53,115 bases of DNA from positions 1 through 53,115 of the forward strand of contig NZ_QUZU01000040.1 of assembly GCF_004682055.1 (NCBI RefSeq), written 5' to 3'. This document shows, one piece after another, positions 8,763 to 17,159 of the stretch. The notes under the pieces were generated by a model. That model made no database searches, had not been told where the DNA came from, and saw only the letters and a program-made list of their open reading frames with translations. How positions within the stretch are numbered: position 1 is the first letter of the stretch; every line of letters starts with the position of its first letter. Position numbers and translations under genes: made by a program. This DNA comes from Pseudomonas kairouanensis. Lineage in GTDB: Bacteria; Pseudomonadota; Gammaproteobacteria; Pseudomonadales; Pseudomonadaceae.

Positions 8763-8954
8763 TCAGACGACGGTGTAGCCTTCTTCACGGATCAGGTCGG
8801 CGATCACCTCGGGGCTCAGTTGGCTCTGCACGCTGACTTGCTTGGCGGCCAAGTCAACCTTCACTTCGGCCGCCGGATCCTGGTTGTGCACCGCCTGGGT
8901 CACGGCCCGAACGCAATGGCCACAGGTCATTCCTTCAACGCTGAATACTTGCAT
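8763..8954 (-). CDS. copZ: copper chaperone CopZ (HMA domain)
   Basis: A 63-residue heavy-metal-associated domain, ferredoxin-like, with the Cu(I)-binding loop GMTCGHC at residues 8-14. It should ferry Cu(I) in the cytoplasm to CopA and to the CueR sensor. The ATG at 8954 has AAGGAG 7 bases upstream; the longer in-frame reading to 9158 would run through the promoter and is rejected. A MerR-type operator/promoter lies 36-56 bp upstream of this start, in the correct orientation, so copper induction through CueR (gene at 11746) is strongly supported. Confidence 0.95.
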   Translation of the reverse strand: MQVFSVEGMTCGHCVRAVTQAVHNQDPAAEVKVDLAAKQVSVQSQLSPEVIADLIREEGYTVV

Positions 8955-8989
8955 GAGATGACTCCTTTGATGAGGTGGGGGTAATGTCG

Positions 8990-9010
8990 ACCTTGCCACG
9001 ATGGCAAGGT
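8990..9010 (-). promoter_or_regulatory. CueR-type operator/promoter of copZ
   Basis: Read on the minus strand, a -35 box TTGACC is followed by exactly 19 bases and a -10-like GACATT. The over-long spacer is filled by the dyad ACCTTGCCA / TGGCAAGGT (9 bp each side of 3 bases). A 19-bp spacer carrying an ACCTT...AAGGT dyad is the defining architecture of MerR/CueR-activated promoters. It is almost perfectly symmetric, so weak activity toward the exported-protein gene on the plus strand is conceivable (TCGACC-19-AAGTTC). Confidence 0.85.
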
Positions 9011-9100
9011 CAAGTTCTGTATTGTTCGGCCGGGCTGGTATTCGAGGGCGTCGTCGGCCAAGCTTGACCCATCTTGGATATGAACCATGGAGCATTCGCC

Positions 9101-9481
9101 ATGCGCTGGTCGTTTTTTGCCCTTGCGGGCCTGATGAGCTTGTCTGCCGCTGCGCCACAGGTCTTTGCCGCAGAAGACTACGCGGTGCTGATCATCTCCC
9201 GCGAACGCCTGGAAGTCCCCACCAACTGCGAGATCGGCCTGTACCTCAATGACCAGTTGGCCGGGCGGCTGTTTCAGGAACAAGCCACCTCGTTCAACCT
9301 GCCGGCGGGCAACCTGTCATTACGCTTGAAACTGCTGCCGGGCCAATCCCCAGGCTGCCTGCCGGGCATGCTGGCGCCGCCGGCGCAGAACATCACCCTC
9401 AAGGCCGGTGACGTGCGCAAATTGCGCATTGCCCAGGGGCCGGACGGCATGTACCTCAAGGCTGCCAAATTGGAATACTGA
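9101..9481 (+). CDS. exported hypothetical protein in copper island
   Basis: A 126-residue protein starting with a clear Sec signal peptide (MRWSFFALAGLMSLSAAAPQVFA, cleavage likely after residue 23). The mature part is beta-rich and has only two Cys, in PTNCEIGLY and SPGCLPGM, probably a disulfide rather than a CxxC metal site. ATG 9101 is preferred over ATG 9080 and a TTG at 9074 because GGAG lies 9 bases ahead and the signal peptide then starts at residue 1. Its position between the CueR-driven copZ and copA promoters suggests, but does not prove, a role in periplasmic copper handling. No family recognised. Confidence 0.75.
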   Translation: MRWSFFALAGLMSLSAAAPQVFAAEDYAVLIISRERLEVPTNCEIGLYLNDQLAGRLFQEQATSFNLPAGNLSLRLKLLPGQSPGCLPGMLAPPAQNITLKAGDVRKLRIAQGPDGMYLKAAKLEY

Positions 9482-9487
9482 ACAGGC

Positions 9488-9518
9488 TTGACCTTCCCCA
9501 CAGGTCAAGGTTGATCCT
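9488..9518 (+). promoter_or_regulatory. CueR-type operator/promoter of copA
   Basis: TTGACC at 9488-9493 and GATCCT at 9513-9518 are separated by 19 bases. The dyad ACCTT (9491-9495) / AAGGT (9507-9511) lies within the spacer. Same architecture and spacing as the copZ promoter 500 bp away. Thirty bases downstream is the CopA ribosome site (TTAAGGAGG). Confidence 0.88.
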
Positions 9519-9547
9519 AGGGGCAACTTCTTAAGGAGGACTGCCCC

Positions 9548-11749
9548 ATGAATGGATCGACCACCTTTGACCTGCCCATCAGCGGCATGACCTGCGCCAG
9601 CTGTGCCGGCCGCGTGGAGCGTGCGCTGGGCAAGGTGCCGGGGGTGCACAGCGTCAGCGTCAACCTGGCCAACGAACGCGCCCATGTCGAAGTGTTAGGC
9701 CAAATCGACCCCAGCGTACTGATCGCCGCCGTCGACAAAGCCGGCTACACCGCCACCCTGCCCCAAAGCGAAACCGCCACCGACGCCAGCCAAGCCCAGC
9801 GCCTGCACCGCGAGCGCTGGTCGCTGCTGCTGGCCATCGGGCTGGCACTGCCGTTAGTGCTGCCGATGCTGGTGCAACCCTTTGGCCTGCACTGGATGCT
9901 GCCGGCCTGGGTGCAGTTCGCCCTGGCCACACCGGTGCAGTTCATCTTCGGTGCGCGCTTCTACCTAGCCGCCTGGAAAGCCGTACGTGCCGGTGCCGGC
10001 AATATGGACCTGCTGGTGGCCATCGGTACCAGCGCCGGTTACGGCCTGAGCCTGTATGAATGGCTCACCGCACACCCCGGCATGGCCCCGCACCTGTATT
10101 TCGAAGCCTCGGCGGTGGTGATCGCCCTGGTGCTGCTGGGCAAGTACCTGGAAAGCCGCGCCAAACGCCAGACCGCCAGCGCCATTCGCGCATTGGAAGC
10201 CTTGCGTCCGGAACGGGCGATTCGGGTTGTTGAAGGCCGTGAAGAAAACGTCGCCATCAATGCCTTGAAGCTCGGTGATCGGGTCTTGGTCAAGCCCGGC
10301 GAACGTTTCCCGGTGGACGGTGAAGTGATCGAAGGCCAAAGCCATGCCGACGAAGCCCTGATCAGCGGTGAAAGCCTGCCGGTGCCCAAACAGCCGGGGG
10401 ACAAGGTGACCGGCGGCGCCATCAACGGCGAGGGTCGCCTGCTGGTGCGCACCACGGCGCTCGGCGCCGAAAGCGTACTGGCGCGGATTATTCGTTTGGT
10501 GGAAGACGCGCAGGCGGCCAAGGCGCCCATCCAAAAACTGGTGGATAAGGTCAGCCAGGTATTCGTCCCGGCGGTGTTGGTATTGGCGCTGCTCACCCTG
10601 GTGGGTTGGTGGCTGTACGGCGCAGCCCTGGAAACCGCCATCATCAACGCCGTCGCCGTCCTGGTTATTGCCTGCCCCTGCGCCCTGGGCCTGGCCACGC
10701 CCACCGCGATCATGGCCGGCACCGGCGTGGCCGCACGCTACGGCATCCTGATCAAGGACGCCGAAGCCCTGGAGCGCGCCCATGAAGTGAGCGCCGTGGT
10801 CTTTGACAAGACCGGCACCCTCACCTCCGGCACGCCGAAGATTGCCCATCAGGTGGCAGTGGATGGCAATGACGCCCTGCTGCTGCAACACGCCGGCGCG
10901 CTGCAACGGGGCAGCGAACACCCGTTGGCCAAGGCGGTGCTGGATGCGTGTCGCGAACAAGGGCTGACGGTAGCGGATGTGAGCGAAAGCCAGTCCCTGA
11001 CCGGGCGCGGCATTGCCGGCAGCCTCGACGGGCGACCACTGGCCTTGGGCAACCGTCGCCTTCTGGAAGACAACGGCTTAAGCGCAGGCGATCTGGGAGC
11101 ATCCGCCAAGGCATGGGAAGCCGAAGGCCGCACCTTATCCTGGTTGATCGAACAAGGCGCACAGCCGCGGGTACTGGGGTTGTTCGCGTTTGGCGACACC
11201 CTCAAGCCCGGCGCGCAGGAAGCCGTTGAACAGCTCAAGGCCCAGCACATCAGCAGCCACTTCCTCACCGGCGACAATCGCGGCAGTGCCCGCGTGGTTG
11301 CCCAAGCCCTGGGCATCGAGGATGTTCACGCCGAAGTCCTGCCCGCCGACAAAGCCGCCACCGTCGCCGAGTTGAAAAAAACCGGCGTGGTCGCCATGGT
11401 CGGCGACGGCATCAACGACGCCCCGGCCCTGGCGGCGGCAGACATTGGCATCGCCATGGGCGGCGGCACCGACGTGGCCATGCACGCTGCCGGTATCACC
11501 CTGATGCGCGGCGACCCGCGCCTGGTGCCGGCCGCCCTGGAGATCAGCCGCAAGACCTACGCAAAAATCCGCCAGAACCTGTTCTGGGCCTTTGTGTATA
11601 ACTTGATCGGCATTCCCCTGGCGGCCTTCGGCCTGCTCAACCCGGTGCTGGCGGGCGCGGCGATGGCGCTGTCCAGCGTCAGTGTGGTGAGTAATGCCTT
11701 GCTGCTCAAAACCTGGAAACCCAAGGATCTGGAGGATCAACGCCCATGA
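9548..11749 (+). CDS. copA: Cu(I)-exporting P1B-type ATPase CopA
   Basis: A 733-residue P1B-1 ATPase that pumps Cu(I) from cytoplasm to periplasm. It has one N-terminal HMA domain with GMTCASC (Cys 16 and 19), eight predicted membrane helices, the ion-site CPC at residues 376-378, the phosphorylated Asp 420 in DKTGT, a nucleotide domain with the SEHPLA motif, and GDGINDAPAL near the hinge. Length is slightly below E. coli CopA (834), which carries two HMA domains. It is driven by the CueR operator just upstream and its last 4 bases (ATGA) overlap the start of cueR, implying coupled translation. Confidence 0.97.
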   Translation: MNGSTTFDLPISGMTCASCAGRVERALGKVPGVHSVSVNLANERAHVEVLGQIDPSVLIAAVDKAGYTATLPQSETATDASQAQRLHRERWSLLLAIGLALPLVLPMLVQPFGLHWMLPAWVQFALATPVQFIFGARFYLAAWKAVRAGAGNMDLLVAIGTSAGYGLSLYEWLTAHPGMAPHLYFEASAVVIALVLLGKYLESRAKRQTASAIRALEALRPERAIRVVEGREENVAINALKLGDRVLVKPGERFPVDGEVIEGQSHADEALISGESLPVPKQPGDKVTGGAINGEGRLLVRTTALGAESVLARIIRLVEDAQAAKAPIQKLVDKVSQVFVPAVLVLALLTLVGWWLYGAALETAIINAVAVLVIACPCALGLATPTAIMAGTGVAARYGILIKDAEALERAHEVSAVVFDKTGTLTSGTPKIAHQVAVDGNDALLLQHAGALQRGSEHPLAKAVLDACREQGLTVADVSESQSLTGRGIAGSLDGRPLALGNRRLLEDNGLSAGDLGASAKAWEAEGRTLSWLIEQGAQPRVLGLFAFGDTLKPGAQEAVEQLKAQHISSHFLTGDNRGSARVVAQALGIEDVHAEVLPADKAATVAELKKTGVVAMVGDGINDAPALAAADIGIAMGGGTDVAMHAAGITLMRGDPRLVPAALEISRKTYAKIRQNLFWAFVYNLIGIPLAAFGLLNPVLAGAAMALSSVSVVSNALLLKTWKPKDLEDQRP

Positions 11750-12147
11750 ACATCGGCCAAGCCGCCCGTCAAAGCGGGCTGAGCGCCAAGATGATTCGCT
11801 ACTACGAGTCCATCGGACTGCTCAAAGCCGCCCACCGCACCGATAGCGGCTATCGCGTGTACGGCGCGGAGGATTTGCACACCCTGGCGTTTATCAAGCG
11901 TTCGCGGGATTTGGGGTTTTCATTGGAAGAGGTCGGCAAACTGCTGACCCTGTGGCAGGACCGACAACGGGCCAGCGCCGATGTAAAAGCCTTGGCGCGC
12001 CAGCATATCGATGAGTTGAATCAGAAGATCCTGGAACTGGGGCAATTGCGCGATACGTTGCAGGACCTGGTGGAGCACTGCCAGGGTGATCATCGGCCCG
12101 ATTGTCCGATTCTCAAGGAGCTGGCGTCCGGGAGTTGCTGCGCCTGA
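11746..12147 (+). CDS. cueR: copper-responsive MerR-family regulator CueR
   Basis: A 133-residue MerR-family activator. The N-terminal winged helix (MNIGQAARQSGLSAKMIRYY) is followed by a dimerisation helix (about 80-110) and a metal loop with Cys 112 and Cys 120 spaced as in HCQGDHRPDC, the same positions as the Cu(I) ligands of E. coli CueR. The tail ends with CCA, a feature seen in many CueR proteins. It overlaps copA by 4 bp, so the sensor is made with its target pump, and it should act on the two operators at 8990 and 9491. Confidence 0.95.
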   Translation: MNIGQAARQSGLSAKMIRYYESIGLLKAAHRTDSGYRVYGAEDLHTLAFIKRSRDLGFSLEEVGKLLTLWQDRQRASADVKALARQHIDELNQKILELGQLRDTLQDLVEHCQGDHRPDCPILKELASGSCCA

Positions 12148-12175
12148 TGCAATCTATCTGAATACATGCAAAACC

Positions 12176-12209
12176 AAATGTGGGAGGGGGCTTGCTCCCT
12201 CCCACATTT
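12176..12209. repeat. single REP hairpin after cueR
   Basis: AAATGTGGGAGGG and its complement CCCTCCCACATTT surround a short GGCTTGCT loop. This is one half-unit of the GTGGGAGGGGGC REP family. It lies 28 bp after the cueR stop and 38 bp before the convergent RIO kinase stop, and may serve as a bidirectional transcript end. Confidence 0.85.
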
Positions 12210-12247
12210 TGATCTCCACCAACTTTAGATCTGAGCTGGCCTGAAGA

Positions 12248-13147
12248 TCACTGCATCCACGGCGGCGGCGGTGGCTCATCCGGTACTTTGCTCTGCGGCG
12301 CATCATCCGCCGCCCGAATCGCCTGGCGACGCTCTTCGTCCAGCCGCGCCGCTTCGATCTCGCGGATCACGCCGCCTACGTCCGCCAACTCTTGCGGCTC
12401 ATCGAACTCACCGGTCAACACACTGGCCGGGTGCAAGGTGCCGGCTTCGTACAGCGCCCACATTTCCTTGGCGTACTTGGTCTTCTTCAACTCCGGGGCA
12501 AAACGCCCGAAGTAGGAAGCCATGTTGCCCACATCCCGCTCCAGCATGCTGAACGCGTGGTTGTTGCCCGCCGCGTCAACCGCCTGGGGCAGGTCGATGA
12601 TCACCGGGCCCGTCGGTGTGAGCAGTACGTTGAACTCGGACAAGTCACCGTGTACCAGGCCGGTACACAGCATCAGCACGATCTGGGAGATCAGGAAGGC
12701 GTGGTATTCACGCGCCTGGTCCGGCTCCAGTACCACGTCGTTCAAACGTGGCGCCGCATCGCCGTATTCGTCGGCCACCAGTTCCATCAGCAGCACGCCT
12801 TCGAGGAAGTCGAACGGCTGGGGCACGCGAACGCCCGCGCCGGCCAGGCGGAACAACGCCGCCACTTCAGCGTTCTGCCAGGCATCTTCGGTTTCTTTCT
12901 TGCCGAACTTGGAGCCCTTGGCCATGGCCCGGGCTTGGCGACTGTTACGGACCTTACGGCCTTCCTGGTATTCGGACGCCTGACGAAAACTTCGTTTGTT
13001 CGCCTCCTTGTAAACCTTGGCGCAACGCAATTCGTTGCCGCAGCGCACCACATAAACAGCTGCTTCTTTACCACTCATGAGTGGGCGCAGCACTTCGTCG
13101 ACCAGACCGTCTTCGATCAGGGGTTCAATGCGTTTAGGAGTCTTCAT
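12248..13147 (-). CDS. RIO1-family atypical protein kinase
   Basis: A 299-residue RIO-type kinase. The truncated kinase core is visible: an ATP-lysine region GKEAAVYVVRCGNELRCAKVY, the catalytic loop LVHGDLSEFNVLL with its Asp and Asn near residues 190-195, and the metal-binding Asp in VIIDLPQAVD. The activation and substrate lobes of normal kinases are absent, as in all RIO proteins. The C-terminus is acidic then proline-rich (PDEPPPPPWMQ). In archaea and eukaryotes RIO1 acts in small-subunit maturation; the target in bacteria is not established. It is an isolated gene here. Confidence 0.9.
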   Translation of the reverse strand: MKTPKRIEPLIEDGLVDEVLRPLMSGKEAAVYVVRCGNELRCAKVYKEANKRSFRQASEYQEGRKVRNSRQARAMAKGSKFGKKETEDAWQNAEVAALFRLAGAGVRVPQPFDFLEGVLLMELVADEYGDAAPRLNDVVLEPDQAREYHAFLISQIVLMLCTGLVHGDLSEFNVLLTPTGPVIIDLPQAVDAAGNNHAFSMLERDVGNMASYFGRFAPELKKTKYAKEMWALYEAGTLHPASVLTGEFDEPQELADVGGVIREIEAARLDEERRQAIRAADDAPQSKVPDEPPPPPWMQ

Positions 13148-13271
13148 CAGCTTTTATTGTGGGTCCTTTATTACCAAATACGCGTATGGCACTCGTTATA
13201 CGGCAATCGGCTCGCCGGTGGGAGAGGCTACCGACCGTTGATCGCTTAAGAATGCATCCAATATGCCAGTT

Positions 13272-14549
13272 TCACCGCTCAATGATCGCCGTTACACCCT
13301 GCCCGCCCGCCGCGCAGATGGAAATCAGCCCGCGTCCCTTGCCCGCTGCATCCAGCAACTTGGCCAGGTTGGCGACGATACGCCCGCCCGTGGCGGCAAA
13401 CGGATGCCCGGCAGCCAGGGAACTGCCCTTCACATTCAAGCGGCTGCGGTCAATGCTCCCCAGCGGTGCCTCCAGGCCCAGGCGTGTCTTGCAGTAGTCC
13501 GCATCCTCCCAGGCCTTGAGCGTGCACAACACTTGGGCTGCGAACGCTTCGTGGATCTCGTAGTAATCGAAGTCTTGCAGCGTCAGACCATTCCTTGCCA
13601 ACAGGCGCGGCACCGCATACACCGGTGCCATCAGCAGGCCTTCGGCGCCGTTGACGAAATCCACCGCCGCCGCTTCGCCATCGCGCAGGTAGGCCAGGAT
13701 CGGCAAGCCACGCTCTTTGGCCCACGCCTCACTGCCCAACAACACCAGCGACGCACCATCGGTGAGCGGCGTGGAGTTACCGGCCGTCAGCGTGCCCTTT
13801 TCGCTGCGCTCGAACGCGGGCTTGAGTGCGGCGAGTTTTTCCAGGGTCAGGTCTGGGCGCAGGTTGTTGTCGCGGGTCAGCCCCAGGAACGGCGTGAGCA
13901 AATCGTTGTGCCAGCCTTCGGCGTAGGCGGCCGCCATTTTCTGGTGGCTTTCCAGGGCCAACTGGTCCTGCTCGGCGCGAGGAATCTGCCAGGTTTGCGC
14001 CATGAGTTCGCAATGCTGGCCCATGGACAAGCCCGTGCGTGGCTCGCCATTGCGGGGCAGTTCCGGCTTGAGGTGATGGGGGCGAAGTTGTAACAGCAGT
14101 TTTAATTTATCCCCCAGGGATTTGCTGCGGTTGGCTTGCAGCAGGATCTTGCGCAACCCTTCATTGACGCCGATGGGCGCATCGGACGTGGTGTCCACCC
14201 CGCCAGCAACCCCGCATTCGATCTGGCCCAGGGCAATCTTGTTGGCCACCAGCAACGCCGCTTCCAGCCCGGTACCGCAGGCTTGTTGGATGTCATAGGC
14301 CGGGGTTTGCGGGGACAGGCGCGAACCGAGCACGCACTCGCGGGTCAGGTTGAAGTCGCGCGAATGCTTGAGCACCGCACCGGCGGCCACCTCGCCCAGG
14401 CGCAGGCCGTGCAGGTTGTAGCGTTCGATCAGGCCTTCGAGCGCCGCCGTCAGCATTGCCTGGTTGCTGGCCGTGGCATAGGGGCCATTGGAGCGGGCAA
14501 AAGGAATGCGGTTACCGCCAATGATCGCTACGCGGCGCAATTGAGTCAT
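13272..14549 (-). CDS. acetyl-CoA acetyltransferase / 3-ketoacyl-CoA thiolase
   Basis: A 425-residue thiolase. The nucleophilic Cys is in DIQQACGTGLEAALL near residue 90, the His of HEAFAAQ and the terminal Cys-Gly region (SICAAGGQGVTAIIER) complete the active site, and AAGHPFAATGGR matches the GHPxGATG motif except that the usual Gly after P is Phe. It resembles the FadI/trifunctional beta branch more than PhaA. It is divergent from the two-gene reductase/hydratase operon, an arrangement I recall from P. aeruginosa (thiolase next to a large short-chain dehydrogenase), which suggests acyl-chain beta-oxidation or its reversal. GGGAG lies just before the ATG. Confidence 0.88.
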   Translation of the reverse strand: MTQLRRVAIIGGNRIPFARSNGPYATASNQAMLTAALEGLIERYNLHGLRLGEVAAGAVLKHSRDFNLTRECVLGSRLSPQTPAYDIQQACGTGLEAALLVANKIALGQIECGVAGGVDTTSDAPIGVNEGLRKILLQANRSKSLGDKLKLLLQLRPHHLKPELPRNGEPRTGLSMGQHCELMAQTWQIPRAEQDQLALESHQKMAAAYAEGWHNDLLTPFLGLTRDNNLRPDLTLEKLAALKPAFERSEKGTLTAGNSTPLTDGASLVLLGSEAWAKERGLPILAYLRDGEAAAVDFVNGAEGLLMAPVYAVPRLLARNGLTLQDFDYYEIHEAFAAQVLCTLKAWEDADYCKTRLGLEAPLGSIDRSRLNVKGSSLAAGHPFAATGGRIVANLAKLLDAAGKGRGLISICAAGGQGVTAIIER

Positions 14550-14662
14550 GGAAAGCTCCCTGTCGGTTGTGGGCTAGATAGCTGAGCCTAGCCTAGGCTG
14601 ATCGAACGACTACCGCCCCGGGGTGGTCAACCCTTTGAACCCCAGCCTTCGGAGAGCGTTCC

Positions 14663-16006
14663 ATGTCTGACCGTTATATCGACTTCGCCAACTCAAGCCT
14701 GGGCCATCGCCTGGTCGCCGCCATTGGCCTGCCGTCACCGGTACGCCTGGAACGCTGGCAAGCGGGGCGCCTGCGCCCGGTAGAGGGTGCGTTGCTATTG
14801 GGCGGCGGTGAATTGGCGGCCAAGGTCCAGGTATTTGCCCACAAATTGACCGACGCCACCTACACCTACGGCAATGACACCTCGACCTGGATTCCCGGCC
14901 ACGGCCCCAAACTCAAGGCCGTGGTGTTCGACGCCAGCCACCTGCAGCACACCGACCAGCTCAAGCAATTGCGCGAGTTCTTCCAGCCGCTGCTGAAAAA
15001 CCTGGATAACAGTGCGCACCTGGTGATCCTCGGCCGCGCGCCGGAAAGCCTCGGCGACCCGTTCGCTGCCAGCGCCCAGCGCACTCTTGAAGGTTTCAGC
15101 CGCTCCCTGGCCAAGGAGTTGCGCAACGGTGGCGTGCTGCAACTGTTGTATGTAGGCGACGGCGCTGAAGACCAGCTGGAAGGTGCGTTGCGTTTCTTCC
15201 TCTCGCCCAAAAGTGCCTATATCTCAGGCCAGGTCATTCGCCTCCAGGCCTGTGCCACGCCGGTGGAAGACTGGACGCGCCCCCTGGCCGGGCGCAAGGC
15301 GCTGGTCACGGGGGCCGCCCGTGGCATCGGTGCTTCCATCGCCGAAACCCTGGCCCGTGACGGCGCCGAGGTGATCCTGCTGGACGTGCCCCAGGCCAAG
15401 GCCGACCTTGAAGCCCTCGCCGCCCGCCTGGGCGCGCGCACCGTGGTGCTGGATATCTGCGCCGAAGACGCCGCCCGCCAATTGGTGGAGCACTTGCCCG
15501 AAGGGCTGGACATCCTGGTGCACAACGCCGGGATCACCCGCGACAAAACCCTGGCCAATATGACCCCGGAATACTGGGACGCTGTATTGGCCGTCAACCT
15601 GAATGCACCGCAGGTGTTGACCCAGGCACTGCTCGACAGCGGCACCCTGCACGACAACGCCCGCGTGGTGCTGCTGGCCTCCATCAGCGGTATCGCCGGC
15701 AACCGTGGGCAAACCAACTACGCCGCAAGCAAGGCCGGGTTGATTGGCCTTGCCCAAGCCTGGGCGCCCGTGCTCAAAGAGCGAGGCATCACTATCAACG
15801 CCGTGGCCCCCGGGTTTATCGAAACCCAGATGACCGCGCATATTCCGTTCGCCCTGCGTGAGGCCGGGCGCCGCATGAGTTCCCTCGGCCAGGGCGGCTT
15901 GCCCCAGGACGTCGCCGAAGCGGTGGCGTGGCTCGGCCAACCGGGCAGCGGTGCAGTCAGCGGGCAAGCGCTGCGGGTGTGTGGGCAAAGTCTTCTGGGA
16001 GCGTAA
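14663..16006 (+). CDS. two-domain 3-oxoacyl reductase (FabG4-like)
   Basis: A 447-residue protein, much longer than ordinary FabG (about 245). Residues about 1-205 form an N-terminal flavodoxin-like half without catalytic residues. Residues about 210-447 are a complete short-chain dehydrogenase with GAARGIGASIAE for NAD(P)H, NAG in VHNAGIT, the catalytic Ser in LASISG and YxxxK in YAASKAG. This matches the high-molecular-weight FabG4 type, which reduces 3-ketoacyl-CoA with NADH. It is followed 2 bp later by a MaoC hydratase gene, so the pair should catalyse consecutive steps (ketoreduction and hydration/dehydration). GGAGAG precedes the ATG. Confidence 0.9.
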   Translation: MSDRYIDFANSSLGHRLVAAIGLPSPVRLERWQAGRLRPVEGALLLGGGELAAKVQVFAHKLTDATYTYGNDTSTWIPGHGPKLKAVVFDASHLQHTDQLKQLREFFQPLLKNLDNSAHLVILGRAPESLGDPFAASAQRTLEGFSRSLAKELRNGGVLQLLYVGDGAEDQLEGALRFFLSPKSAYISGQVIRLQACATPVEDWTRPLAGRKALVTGAARGIGASIAETLARDGAEVILLDVPQAKADLEALAARLGARTVVLDICAEDAARQLVEHLPEGLDILVHNAGITRDKTLANMTPEYWDAVLAVNLNAPQVLTQALLDSGTLHDNARVVLLASISGIAGNRGQTNYAASKAGLIGLAQAWAPVLKERGITINAVAPGFIETQMTAHIPFALREAGRRMSSLGQGGLPQDVAEAVAWLGQPGSGAVSGQALRVCGQSLLGA

Positions 16007-16008
16007 CC

Positions 16009-16857
16009 ATGCAATGGCAAACCTTAGGTGCACCTCCATCGTTGCTGGCGCTGTACTGGCGGGCGGCGCTCAAGCGCAAGATCAGTGGCAAGGCCTTGCC
16101 TGAGCAGGGTTTGCGCTGCCGAGTGCAGATCAACCTCAAGGAGGTGGCGGCATATCGCAAGGTCTGCGGGTTTGCCGACAGCCCGATCCTGCCGGCAACC
16201 TACCCGCATATCCTGGCGTTCGGGTTGCAAATGCAGTTGCTCACCGACAGCGCCTTCCCCTTTCCGCTGCTGGGGTTGATCCACCTGAGCAATCGCATCC
16301 GCATCCATCGACCGCTCGGTGGAGTGAGCGACCTGACCTTGGCGGTGCACGCACAGAACCTCAAGCCTCACCCCAAGGGCGCCACGTTCGACCTGATAAC
16401 CACAGCCGAAGACTCCCTGGGCCTGCTGTGGGAAGCCGAGAGCCGCATGCTTTGCCGTGGGGTCAAGCTGGAAGGTGAAGCCACGGATGACGTGCAACCC
16501 ACCCCCTCCCAGGTCAGCGAACTGACCCGCTGGCAAGCGCCCGCCGACATCGGCCGGCGTTACGCCAGGGTGTCCGGCGACTACAACCCGATCCACCTCA
16601 GCGCCCTCACCGCCAAGCTGTTCGGGTTCCCCCAGGCCATCGCCCACGGGCTGTGGAACAAGGCCCATACCCTCGCTGCCCTGGGCGAACACCTGCCGGC
16701 TGCCAATATCGAAATCGCCGTTGAGTTTCGTAAGCCGGTGCGCCTGCCCAGTGAAGTCCGGTTATTGGCCAGCGCCGCCGGCTCCAGTGGCGAGTTACGA
16801 CTCACCGGCAGCGGCGATATTGAGCATATGGTAGGCAAGTGGCAGCCGATCGCCTGA
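16009..16857 (+). CDS. MaoC-like (R)-hydratase/dehydratase
   Basis: A 282-residue double-hot-dog protein. The C-terminal half has the hydratase-2 motif YARVSGDYNPIHLSALTAKLFGFPQAIAHG, with the Asp/His dyad that adds water across an enoyl thioester. The N-terminal half is a degenerate hot-dog fold. It starts 2 bp after the reductase stop, with GGGAG inside the end of that gene, so translation is coupled. With the reductase and the divergent thiolase it makes a three-enzyme fatty-acyl module. A hairpin terminator follows at 16893. Confidence 0.88.
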   Translation: MQWQTLGAPPSLLALYWRAALKRKISGKALPEQGLRCRVQINLKEVAAYRKVCGFADSPILPATYPHILAFGLQMQLLTDSAFPFPLLGLIHLSNRIRIHRPLGGVSDLTLAVHAQNLKPHPKGATFDLITTAEDSLGLLWEAESRMLCRGVKLEGEATDDVQPTPSQVSELTRWQAPADIGRRYARVSGDYNPIHLSALTAKLFGFPQAIAHGLWNKAHTLAALGEHLPAANIEIAVEFRKPVRLPSEVRLLASAAGSSGELRLTGSGDIEHMVGKWQPIA

Positions 16858-16892
16858 AGTAAACTGATTAATTGTATATATACACCCTAAGT

Positions 16893-16925
16893 AATAGCGG
16901 CCAGTTTAAGGGCCGCTATTTTATT
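16893..16925 (+). terminator. intrinsic terminator after reductase-hydratase operon
   Basis: AATAGCGGCC (16893-16902) pairs with GGCCGCTATT (16911-16920) around an 8-base loop, followed by TTATTT. The 10-bp perfect stem with a T-rich tail is a typical rho-independent terminator. Confidence 0.88.
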
Positions 16926-17159
16926 TAACCTACTGATTTAAAACACATATATATCTTGATACATCCACGCCTTATACCGTTGGCATTAGTCCTTAAGCCC
17001 CAGTAAGCCGCCAGTATATAAATCGTTAATACCAAGTTGAGAATGGTGAGAAACAGCGCCCGGGATTCTTATGACCTCACGGACAAACACATCACTGCCC
17101 CTAGAAACAGTGAGTGCTTGAAGACAACCCAGGTTGTACAGGTGCAAGGAATTCACATC
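16926..17159. other. AT-rich intergenic region before repeat-protein gene
   Basis: About 230 bases clearly richer in A+T than the surroundings, with runs such as ACACATATATATCTTGATAC. No convincing gene is seen; an in-frame extension of the next gene back to 17037 has no ribosome site. The region probably carries the promoter and leader of the 17160 gene, whose AAGGA ribosome site is at 17146-17150. I could not assign a confident -35/-10 pair. Confidence 0.5.

Noticed and set aside
8955..9158. Longer CopZ reading frame
   Set aside because: It would translate through the CueR operator and promoter; the internal ATG gives the normal 63-residue chaperone.
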